Assembly (NCBI GenBank): GCA_012274205.1
Contig: JAAOZY010000341.1
Coordinates: 1 to 7,061, forward strand
Length of the DNA: 7,061 bases
From: Betaproteobacteria bacterium
Lineage (GTDB): Bacteria; Pseudomonadota; Gammaproteobacteria; Burkholderiales; SG8-39
Direction of reading: 5' to 3'
Shown: one piece after another, positions 1 to 4,364 of the stretch
How the letters are laid out: each line of letters begins with the position of its first letter
Numbering within the stretch: position 1 is the first letter of the stretch
Made by a program: the position numbers and the translations under genes
Notes under the pieces: generated by a model
Databases searched by the model: none
Told to the model about the DNA's origin: nothing
The model's input: only the letters and a program-made list of their open reading frames with translations

Positions 1-1
1 C

Positions 2-40
2 AAGTTCCAGATCGACCTACGGGGTGCGATCCATGAATGA
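2..40 (+). CDS. C-terminal end of an upstream gene (possibly its kinase/ATPase partner)
   Basis: Frame 2 reads KFQIDLRGAIHE followed by TGA at 38-40, which looks like a plausible protein end. It overlaps the ATG at 33 of the next gene in an ATGAATGA arrangement typical of translationally coupled operon genes. Frame 1 also ends here, with TGA at 34-36, but its sequence (QVPDRPTGCDP) looks less like a protein tail. Receiver-like proteins of the kind encoded next often follow a histidine-kinase or ATPase gene, so that is a possible identity. Twelve codons are too few to show it. Confidence 0.35.
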   Translation, partial: KFQIDLRGAIHE

Positions 41-692
41 CCAAGACCTTGTACAAGCGCAAACGGCAGTAGAAAGCTTTTTGAATACTCTTGATGTGGC
101 TCGCGTCGTATACGTTGACGACGCCAATGACGAAAACGTGTCAGTGGAAGACGTCATTGCTGCTGCTCAGGGCCTCGATGCGACCTTGCTGTTGACTACA
201 TTGCCTGAGCTGGGTGATTCGGTCCCAGATGATCAGGATGTCCTTGCCACGAAGATTCGGGACGTATGGGGGCAGCTTGATCCTGCAGTGCAGGAGAAGC
301 GAGGTCAGGCGGTAATTGTTGCGGCCCGGCGGCATGATGGCAACAAGACCGATGATGTGGCTGATGTCTCAATTCTGAGCCAGCTCATTCCAAGGGATAG
401 CGTATGCGACCTCTCCGGGGCAGTACGCCTCCGACGGCAGTGGCCGAAACGGCGCCTACACACAGGCGCTGCTGCAACACTTGCGCACGCCGGATTGCTC
501 CATCGAGAACATGTTCAAGCGCGTGCGCAACACGCTGAGCGCGGCCACGCTGCAAAAGCAGATCTCCTGGGAGCATACGTCCCTTGCCGACGAGTTCTTC
601 TTCAACCTCAGCCTTGGCAAACGTATCGACGAATAGCAGTGATCCCGCCTGACGCCCCATCGCGGCACGCTGCTGGCGTGGCGCCCGACTGA
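33..692 (+). CDS. Truncated receiver-like protein with an out-of-frame tail
   Basis: I chose the ATG at 33, eight bases after a GGGG stretch (21-24) that can serve as ribosome binding site; a GTG at 24 is possible but would overlap that site. Residues 1 to about 119 look like a genuine domain. A helix is followed by a hydrophobic strand ending in acidic residues (VARVVYVDD, about residues 24-32), as at the start of response-regulator receiver domains. Later there is a second strand (GQAVIVAA, about residues 92-99). It resembles the atypical or inactive receiver domains paired with kinases in conflict systems, but I cannot confirm the family. From about codon 120 (position 391) the frame becomes arginine- and alanine-rich and protein-like sense moves to another frame, where a caspase C-terminus is encoded. 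The tail to 692 is therefore probably an artefact of a recombination junction, and the native protein would have been different. Function of the present product is doubtful. Confidence 0.5.
   Translation: MNDQDLVQAQTAVESFLNTLDVARVVYVDDANDENVSVEDVIAAAQGLDATLLLTTLPELGDSVPDDQDVLATKIRDVWGQLDPAVQEKRGQAVIVAARRHDGNKTDDVADVSILSQLIPRDSVCDLSGAVRLRRQWPKRRLHTGAAATLAHAGLLHREHVQARAQHAERGHAAKADLLGAYVPCRRVLLQPQPWQTYRRIAVIPPDAPSRHAAGVAPD
391..636 (+). pseudogene. Caspase-like (peptidase C14) C-terminal remnant
   Basis: Frame 1 from CAA at 391 to TAG at 634-636 reads as 81 coherent residues. It begins GIAYATSPGQYASDG, continues with RNGAYTQALLQHL and FKRVRNTLSAAT, and ends SWEHTSLADEFFFNL before a short tail. 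Prokaryotic caspase-fold peptidases carry this series near the C-terminus: a strand after the catalytic cysteine, the conserved R/G-N-G-x-Y/F-T segment, a helix with F-x-x-V-R, and the final W-E-x-S-S-L strand. The catalytic His and Cys lie upstream in the family and are missing. Upstream of 391 the DNA belongs to the receiver-like gene in a different frame. No start codon with a ribosome binding site is evident, so this is a broken gene. The joint probably arose by deletion or recombination within the island. Intact homologues act as proteases, some in bacterial defence and cell death. Confidence 0.75.
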
Positions 693-693
693 A

Positions 694-1407
694 ATGCGCT
701 GCGCGCTGTGCGGCGAGGCGGCCGAGCTTCGCAAGTCCCACATCATCCCGGAGTTCATTTTCGGGCCGCTCTACGATGAGGACCTTCATCGCTTTCACGT
801 CCTAAGCAGCGAGGTGCGCAACCGTTACAGGCAAAAGGGTCTGCGGGAGAAGCTGCTGTGTGACGCCTGCGAGCAGCGCTTTTCGGTGCACGAGGCCTAC
901 GTGAGCCGGCTCATGTTCAGCGATGGGTCACTTCGCCCCGAGCCTGACGGGCCTACAGTGGTCTTTCGCGGGGTGGACTACCAGGCGTTGAAGCTATTCC
1001 AGTTGTCGGTTCTTTGGCGGGCGTCGGTGTCGCAGCTCGACTTCTTCAGACACGTCTCGCTCGGAGACGCGCACGAGGCACGTCTGCGCGCTTTGCTCCT
1101 TCGGAACGATCCCGGTGAGCCCTGGCAATATGGCTGCATGATGCTCGTCGTCTTTCACGAGGGCCTCGTTGTGCGCGATCTCGTCGATCAGCCGATCCGT
1201 CGACGGGTACAGGGCCTCACGTGTTACCGCTTCATCTTCGGCGGCCTCGCGTGGCTGTACTTCGTCGGGAGTCAGCGTTCCTCGCAGGGACTGGAAACGG
1301 CCTCGCTTGATCCGTCCGGAACGCTGCGTCTTTTCAGGAAGGACCTGCCCGAGATCAACGATATCGCGCAGTTCGCTTCCACCCTGGCCCGGCAGGGCAA
1401 AGTGTAG
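694..1407 (+). CDS. HNH-like zinc-binding protein (putative nuclease)
   Basis: The ATG at 694 overlaps no gene and starts directly on the first zinc knuckle; no strong ribosome binding site precedes it. The 237-residue product begins CALCG (Cys3, Cys6), followed by KSHIIPEF (His16) and then KLLCDACEQRFSVHE (Cys56, Cys59, His66). Two CxxC pairs around an SHIIP-type histidine are the hallmark of treble-clef HNH endonucleases, in which that histidine usually lies at the metal-dependent active site. The remaining roughly 170 residues are mixed hydrophobic and charged sequence (for example KLFQLSVLWRASVS and CMMLVVFHEG). I do not recognise a named domain there. A nuclease role is inferred from the motif only; a non-catalytic zinc protein is possible. 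The gene lies 57 bases after the caspase remnant stop and may once have formed an operon with it, which suggests a defence-type cargo role. It is intact and probably expressed, but no promoter is obvious. Confidence 0.65.
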   Translation: MRCALCGEAAELRKSHIIPEFIFGPLYDEDLHRFHVLSSEVRNRYRQKGLREKLLCDACEQRFSVHEAYVSRLMFSDGSLRPEPDGPTVVFRGVDYQALKLFQLSVLWRASVSQLDFFRHVSLGDAHEARLRALLLRNDPGEPWQYGCMMLVVFHEGLVVRDLVDQPIRRRVQGLTCYRFIFGGLAWLYFVGSQRSSQGLETASLDPSGTLRLFRKDLPEINDIAQFASTLARQGKV

Positions 1408-1563
1408 GGGGCGTCGGCGCCGCGCGCGCGAACCTTTTGCCGTCAGAACCGGCCTTTCAGCTTGCGCAGTAGCGGGAACGTCAAAGCGAGCCGTTTGGCA
1501 GTTCTTTCACACCTGCGTCCGGCTTGGCATCTAACCGGACTTCAGCGTACTGCGGCGTCAATG

Positions 1564-1597
1564 GCCGCATTGGCCGATCAGCCGCTATTGGCGATCT
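1564..1597. repeat. Imperfect tandem repeat, 2 x 17 bases
   Basis: GCCGCATTGGCCGATCA (1564-1580) is followed directly by GCCGCTATTGGCGATCT (1581-1597). The two copies match apart from a shifted single base on each side of ATTGGC and the last base. No function is evident. Its place near the end of an integrated element makes a protein-binding role conceivable. Confidence 0.45.
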
Positions 1598-1694
1598 CTG
1601 CTTCAATGGCAGGTTAACACTCTGGTAGCTGACTTTCGCCTAATGAGTGACCGAAGGGCAGCGGTGGTTCGGGGTGCCGACGCTGTTTTGCACT

Positions 1695-1723
1695 TGCAGA
1701 GGCTGCAAGCGCTCGGTTACAAT
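1695..1723 (+). promoter_or_regulatory. Possible sigma70 promoter reading toward tRNA-Glu
   Basis: TTGCAG (1695-1700) and TACAAT (1718-1723) are separated by 17 bases. The -10 matches the consensus at five of six positions; the -35 matches only TTG. A G+C-rich discriminator (GCGTCC) follows the -10, as in many stable-RNA promoters. The -35 overlaps the CTTGCA/TGCAAG dyad. Transcription would start near 1730 and run through the tRNA-Ala fragment into tRNA-Glu. This matters because insertion of the island would have cut tRNA-Glu off from any promoter it shared with the intact tRNA-Ala. Evidence is by motif only. Confidence 0.4.
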
Positions 1724-1860
1724 GCGTCCTTTTTCGCGGCGCATTGAAAGTCAGTCCATTAGCAGGGATGCGGGTGTTAAGAGGGGCTAAAACGCTGAAG
1801 TTATGCGCCGCACACTGGTGGTACGTTTGTAAAATCAAGGCATTAACGGCGAAAAAGCTG

Positions 1861-1909
1861 TTGCATGGCATGCAAGAGGTCAGCGGTTCGATCCCGCTTA
1901 CCTCCACCA
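1861..1909 (+). other. att site: 3' part of tRNA-Ala(GGC)
   Basis: The sequence matches a tRNA-Ala from the anticodon stem onward. The anticodon loop ATGGCAT (1865-1871) carries GGC at 1867-1869. The 3' anticodon strand is GCAAG (1872-1876). The T arm is AGCGG, loop TTCGATC, CCGCT (1882-1898). The 3' acceptor strand TACCTCC (1899-1905) keeps the U70 needed for the alanine G3-U70 identity pair. A discriminator A and encoded CCA end at 1909. The base at 1860 is G where the stem needs C, and no D arm or 5' acceptor strand precedes it, so similarity stops inside the anticodon stem. That is where tyrosine recombinases commonly cross over in tRNA genes. It cannot be a working tRNA; it is best read as attL/attR of the island, the intact gene being at the other end. 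Confidence 0.85.
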
Positions 1910-1947
1910 CATCGACCAGCCCCATCTGGTTAGCACCAAGCCCTTTA

Positions 1948-2023
1948 GTCCCCATCGTCTAGAGGCCTAGGACATCACCCTTTCACGGTGAGTACGGGGG
2001 TTCGAATCCCCCTGGGGACGCCA
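1948..2023 (+). tRNA. tRNA-Glu (anticodon UUC)
   Basis: This is a complete 76-base cloverleaf with CCA encoded (2021-2023). The acceptor stem pairs GTCCCCA (1948-1954) with TGGGGAC (2013-2019), and the discriminator is G. The D stem is GTC/GAC (1957-1959, 1971-1973). The anticodon stem TCACC/GGTGA (1975-1979, 1987-1991) encloses CTTTCAC with anticodon TTC at 1982-1984. The T arm is GGGGG, TTCGAAT, CCCCC (1996-2012). It closely resembles proteobacterial glutamate tRNAs. In many proteobacteria tRNA-Ala(GGC) and tRNA-Glu(UUC) form one operon. That fits the tRNA-Ala fragment 38 bases upstream and suggests that the island has split the original pair. Confidence 0.97.
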
Positions 2024-2027
2024 CTTT

Positions 2028-2978
2028 ATGACAACTGCACTATTGTGGCTCGATGAAGCCGGCATCTACGCCGAGGCGCTGGCGCGCGCCGGACTCGGTG
2101 AGCGCCTGGACATCCAGCAGCTGCGCTCCGCCGAGCAGCCGAGCGCCTCGCAACTCGAGCGCACCGAGATCCTGCTCGCGCGCCAGGTGCCGCCGGGAAT
2201 GCTGGCGCAAATGCCGCGGCTGCGCTGGATCCAGGCGCTCACCGCCGGCGTCGAGCACTGGGTCTCGCGCCCGGACCTTCACTCCGGCATCGCGCTGAGC
2301 TGCGCGCGCGGCACGCACCGGGTGCCGATGCCGGAAAACATCCTCGGCGCGCTGTTTCACCTGACCAAACCCTACGCGCTGGCGACGCTGGATCAGCGCG
2401 AGCGGCGCTGGGTGCGCCGGGTGTCCGAGCCGTTGGCCGGGAAGACGCTGGGCATACTCGGGTTGGGCGAAATCGGGCGCGAGCTCGCCAAAAAAGCGAG
2501 CGCGCTGGAACTGCGCGTGATCGGGACGCGGCGCGATCCGCAACCAGTGCCCCATGTGGACCGGATCTATGCGCCGGCGGCGATCGACGCGGTGCTCGGG
2601 CAATCGGATTTCGTGCTGCTGCTGTTGCCGCTGACGCCGCAGACGGACAGGATCATGAACGCGGCGCGCTTCCAGGCCATGCGCGCCAGCGCCTACCTGC
2701 TCAATTTCGGCCGCGGCGCGCTGGTCGTCGATGCCGATGTGGTGCAGGCAGTGCGCGCGAAAACCATCGCCGGGGCGGTGCTCGACGTCTATCGCCAGGA
2801 GCCGCTGCCCGCCGATCATGCGTTCTGGGGCACCGAAGGCATCACCGTGCTGCCGCATATCGGCGGCCTCGATGTCCACCGGGACGAAACCGTAGCGGCG
2901 CTGTTCGCCGACAACACCGGGCGATTCCTCGCTGGCGCCGCGCTGCTGGCGCTGGTCGACCGCGCGCGCGGCTACTGA
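2028..2978 (+). CDS. D-2-hydroxyacid dehydrogenase (NAD(P)-dependent)
   Basis: This 316-residue protein belongs to the D-isomer-specific 2-hydroxyacid dehydrogenase family, cytosolic enzymes that reversibly reduce 2-oxoacids such as glyoxylate or hydroxypyruvate with NAD(P)H. The N-terminal substrate-binding part includes ALTAGVEHW (about 70-78) and the MPENILG segment (101-107). The Rossmann domain starts at KTLGILGLGEIGREL, with the GxGxxG motif at residues 145-150. The catalytic triad is visible as Arg229 (NFGRGALVV), Glu258 (DVYRQEPLP) and His277 (LPHIGG). Length is normal for the family. RRD at 168-170, after the second strand, might favour NADP, but this is inference. Substrate cannot be decided; a GhrA-like glyoxylate/hydroxypyruvate reductase is one option. 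The ATG lies four bases after the CCA of tRNA-Glu, leaving no room for its own promoter or a normal ribosome binding site; an in-frame TTG at 2043 is the nearest alternative start. The Nudix gene follows closely, so the two probably share a transcript. Confidence 0.93.
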   Translation: MTTALLWLDEAGIYAEALARAGLGERLDIQQLRSAEQPSASQLERTEILLARQVPPGMLAQMPRLRWIQALTAGVEHWVSRPDLHSGIALSCARGTHRVPMPENILGALFHLTKPYALATLDQRERRWVRRVSEPLAGKTLGILGLGEIGRELAKKASALELRVIGTRRDPQPVPHVDRIYAPAAIDAVLGQSDFVLLLLPLTPQTDRIMNAARFQAMRASAYLLNFGRGALVVDADVVQAVRAKTIAGAVLDVYRQEPLPADHAFWGTEGITVLPHIGGLDVHRDETVAALFADNTGRFLAGAALLALVDRARGY

Positions 2979-3010
2979 ATCGCTTGCGCACACACGCGGC
3001 GAGCTCTGGC

Positions 3011-3637
3011 ATGAGGGAACCGCGCTTCGACGCCAGCCTGCGCGCCCGGGTCGCGCGCAATCTGGCCCGGCGCGAAGCGGCACAGCTGGCAGAAGGCGGT
3101 CTGAAGCGCGCCGCGGTGTGCCTGATACTTACCGATGACGGCGCCGGCGGGGCGGCACTGGTGTTGACGCTGCGCGCCAAGCACTTGAGTACCCATTCAG
3201 GCCAGTTCGCGCTGCCGGGCGGCCGCGTCGATGCGGGCGAGTCCGCCATGGACGCGGCGCTGCGCGAGGCGCGCGAGGAGATCGGCCTGGAGCTGGCGCG
3301 CGAGGCGGTGCTCGGACGGCTGGACGATTACCCTACGCGCTCCGGTTACCTGATCACGCCCATCGTCGCATGGGCGCACGGGGATGCGCCGATGCGCGCG
3401 AATCCCGAGGAAGTCGAGGTCATCTACCGCGTGCACCTGGCCGAACTCAGCCAGCCCGGTTCGCCCGAATTCGTTGCGATCCCGGAGAGCGATCAGCCGG
3501 TCATCCGCTATCCGCTGCTGGGCACGCTGGTGCATGCGCCGACCGCTGCCGTGCTGTACCAGTTCATGGAAGTGGCGGTGCATGGCCGCGCCACGCGCGT
3601 GGCGCATCTGGAGCAGCCGGTGTGGGCCTGGCGTTAG
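3011..3637 (+). CDS. Nudix hydrolase, CoA pyrophosphatase type
   Basis: A complete Nudix box spans residues 71-93 in the order G-x5-E-x7-RE-x2-EE-x-G, with GRVDAGE followed by REAREEIGL. The glutamates bind the divalent metal used to cleave nucleoside diphosphates linked to another group. Just before it, LRAKHLSTHSGQFALPGG (about 55-71) matches the signature of the CoA-diphosphatase subgroup, related to E. coli NudL, which splits coenzyme A into phosphopantetheine and 3',5'-ADP. The 208-residue length is close to that subgroup. I chose ATG 3011 because GAG at 3001-3003 gives a usable ribosome binding site; a TTG at 2984 would add nine residues that do not look conserved. The gene starts 32 bases after the dehydrogenase stop on the same strand. 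The convergent cupin gene ends 22 bases away, with a small dyad (3644-3657) between. Substrate is inferred from the family signature. Confidence 0.92.
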   Translation: MREPRFDASLRARVARNLARREAAQLAEGGLKRAAVCLILTDDGAGGAALVLTLRAKHLSTHSGQFALPGGRVDAGESAMDAALREAREEIGLELAREAVLGRLDDYPTRSGYLITPIVAWAHGDAPMRANPEEVEVIYRVHLAELSQPGSPEFVAIPESDQPVIRYPLLGTLVHAPTAAVLYQFMEVAVHGRATRVAHLEQPVWAWR

Positions 3638-3643
3638 CGCTCG

Positions 3644-3657
3644 GCGGCAAATGCCGC
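3644..3657. terminator. Short dyad between convergent genes
   Basis: GCGGC, loop AAAT, GCCGC forms a five-pair stem in the 22-base gap between the stops of the Nudix and cupin genes. There is no T run on either side, so it could at most be a weak bidirectional terminator or RNA 3'-end structure. Confidence 0.3.
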
Positions 3658-3659
3658 GA

Positions 3660-3989
3660 TCAATCCACCACGAACAGCTTCGCCCCCTTGGCGGTCGAGG
3701 AGCGATGCGGCTCGGCGCCGTCCGCGACCTGATAGCTCATGCCCGGCCGCAACACGAAGCTGCGGCCGTCGCGCAGCTCGGTGTGCAGTTCACCCTCCAG
3801 GCAGAGCAGGATATGTCCCTTGGAGCACCAGTGGTCGGCGAGATAGCCGGGCGTATATTCGACCAGGCGCACGCGGATGCTGCCGAACTGCCGCGTGCGC
3901 CAGCGCGCCATGCCGCGCTCGCCCTTGTGTTCGGTCGCTTCGACCTCAGACCAGTCGGTTGTGCCGAAGGGAATGCCGGTGATATTCAT
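3660..3989 (-). CDS. DHCW-motif cupin fold protein
   Basis: The 109-residue product is a small single-domain cupin. After a short N-terminal region (MNITGIPFGTTDW) there are successive beta-strand segments: GSIRVRLVEYTPGY, then ADHWCSKGHILLCLEGEL, and LRPGMSYQVADGAEPH. The DHWC...KGH group is the signature of the family named for its DHCW motif. His and Cys there, with the later His, are candidates for metal or ligand binding in the barrel. Function of the family is unknown; roles as small enzymes or ligand sensors are possible. The ATG has no evident Shine-Dalgarno sequence. It starts 24 bases after the stop of a 29-residue small gene that has a strong one, so translation may depend on the upstream cistron. 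The end is convergent with the Nudix gene. Confidence 0.9.
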   Translation of the reverse strand: MNITGIPFGTTDWSEVEATEHKGERGMARWRTRQFGSIRVRLVEYTPGYLADHWCSKGHILLCLEGELHTELRDGRSFVLRPGMSYQVADGAEPHRSSTAKGAKLFVVD

Positions 3990-4013
3990 GACTGTGCGGC
4001 TGGCGCGCGGGTT

Positions 4014-4103
4014 TCAGCGCCGGACGATGCCGTTGCCGGCGTAAGCGGCGCCTGCACCGAGCAGCGCCAGCAGCATTACCATGCATCGCGTCATTGCAAT
4101 CAT
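4014..4103 (-). CDS. Small 29-residue signal-peptide-like protein
   Basis: On the minus strand an ATG (4103-4101) is preceded by GGAGAGG (complement of 4111-4117) at a spacing of seven bases, one of the best ribosome binding sites in the window. The frame runs 29 codons to TGA at 4016-4014. The peptide has a positively charged start (MIAMTRC), a hydrophobic core (MVMLLALLGAG) and an AAYA segment that fits a signal peptidase I site. Only about seven residues (GNGIVRR) would remain after cleavage. It could be a tiny membrane or exported peptide, a leader cistron that couples translation to the cupin gene 24 bases downstream, or the remnant of a longer secreted protein. I recognise no family. 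The strong ribosome binding site and operon position support it being translated. Confidence 0.55.
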   Translation of the reverse strand: MIAMTRCMVMLLALLGAGAAYAGNGIVRR

Positions 4104-4236
4104 GTTCAAGCCTCTCCAATACAAGCTTCCGCGGCCGGCGCGCGGCACCGGGTTTTTCACTAGCATAGGCTAAGCGGGCGCGGCGCGCAGGGCAACTGCC
4201 GCCGGCGCCTTGCCGCCGTCGCCTTCGCGGCGGCGC

Positions 4237-4266
4237 TTGACGCGCAGGTGCGGGATAGCGTGTAAT
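4237..4266 (+). promoter_or_regulatory. Sigma70-like promoter of the PAS-GAF gene
   Basis: TTGACG (4237-4242) and TGTAAT (4261-4266) are 18 bases apart, and each matches its consensus hexamer at five of six positions. This stands out in G+C-rich DNA. Transcription would begin near 4273 and give a leader of about 90 bases before the GTG at 4365. The hairpin at 4212-4234 lies just upstream of the -35. Confidence 0.55.
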
Positions 4267-4284
4267 TTGCCCGTGCCAAAAACA

Positions 4285-4359
4285 ATGACCGCCATGCCGG
4301 CAAGATTTCAATCGGTATTCAACGGGTTCTGTCCAATGCGCTGCAGGCACGCGGGATAG
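4285..4359 (+). CDS. Possible 24-codon leader ORF
   Basis: An ATG at 4285 opens 24 codons (MTAMPARFQSVF, then NGFCPMRCRHAG) and stops at TAG 4357-4359, five bases before the GTG start of the PAS-GAF gene. It would lie in the leader made from the promoter at 4237-4266. No Shine-Dalgarno sequence precedes it, so translation is uncertain. The tight spacing would allow coupling if it is translated. Confidence 0.2.
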   Translation: MTAMPARFQSVFNGFCPMRCRHAG

Positions 4360-4364
4360 TCACG

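Larger units (their letters stand above)
1408..1860. other. Non-coding island margin
   Basis: About 450 bases lie between the HNH-like gene and the tRNA fragment. I see no convincing gene. Open frames that run into the tRNA segments (plus 1744-1962, minus 1614-1955) are translations of tRNA sequence and should be ignored. The stretch holds several short dyads: GTCCGG/CCGGAC at 1517-1522 and 1535-1540, CTTGCA/TGCAAG at 1693-1698 and 1704-1709, and CAATGCG/CGCATTG at 1720-1726 and 1740-1746. It also holds a degenerate tandem 17-base repeat (1564-1597) and one plausible promoter (1695-1723). Such a margin could contain recombinase arm sites, but none can be assigned from sequence alone. Confidence 0.6.
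1..1909. mobile_element. Distal end of a genomic island integrated in tRNA-Ala(GGC)
   Basis: The stretch ends in an orphan 3' part of tRNA-Ala(GGC) at 1861-1909, the usual footprint left when a tyrosine recombinase inserts an element into a tRNA gene. To its right the chromosome continues with tRNA-Glu and housekeeping genes. To its left lie accessory genes of conflict-system character: a receiver-like protein, a caspase remnant and an HNH-like protein. Base composition also changes. Positions 61-120 contain 27 G or C of 60, against 43 of 60 in 2101-2160. No integrase is visible; it would be expected next to the intact tRNA-Ala at the other end. The left boundary is outside the window, so the size of the island is unknown. 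The tRNA fragment is seen directly; the island is inferred. Confidence 0.65.
4104..4364. other. Divergent intergenic region
   Basis: About 260 bases separate the minus-strand small gene from the PAS-GAF gene. It contains a hairpin GCCGCCG/CGGCGGC (4212-4218 and 4228-4234) without a T run, a promoter for the plus strand (4237-4266), and a possible short upstream frame (4285-4359). For the minus strand, TATGCT (complement of 4162-4167) might be a -10 element, but no matching -35 lies at the right distance. Confidence 0.5.

Noticed and set aside
1517..1621. Integron attC-like site (GTCCGG...CTAACCGGAC, GTTAACAC)
   Set aside because: The core-site pair with correct R'/R'' spacing and the usual extended imperfect hairpin are not present.
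1614..1955. Minus-strand 113-codon open frame containing VEVSGIEPLTS
   Set aside because: It is the antisense translation of the tRNA-Ala fragment and its flank, a well-known false gene type. It has no protein-like features elsewhere.
1744..1962. Plus-strand 72-codon open frame across the tRNA fragment
   Set aside because: It starts at TTG, reads through the tRNA-Ala segment (VSGSIPLTST) and ends inside tRNA-Glu, so it is not a gene.
2040..3083. Minus-strand 347-codon frame opposite the dehydrogenase
   Set aside because: Same composition artefact. The plus strand carries the complete Rossmann and catalytic motifs.
3946..4350. Minus-strand 134-codon frame overlapping the cupin start
   Set aside because: Its sequence is Arg/Ala-rich without a domain and conflicts with the 29-codon frame that has a strong ribosome binding site.
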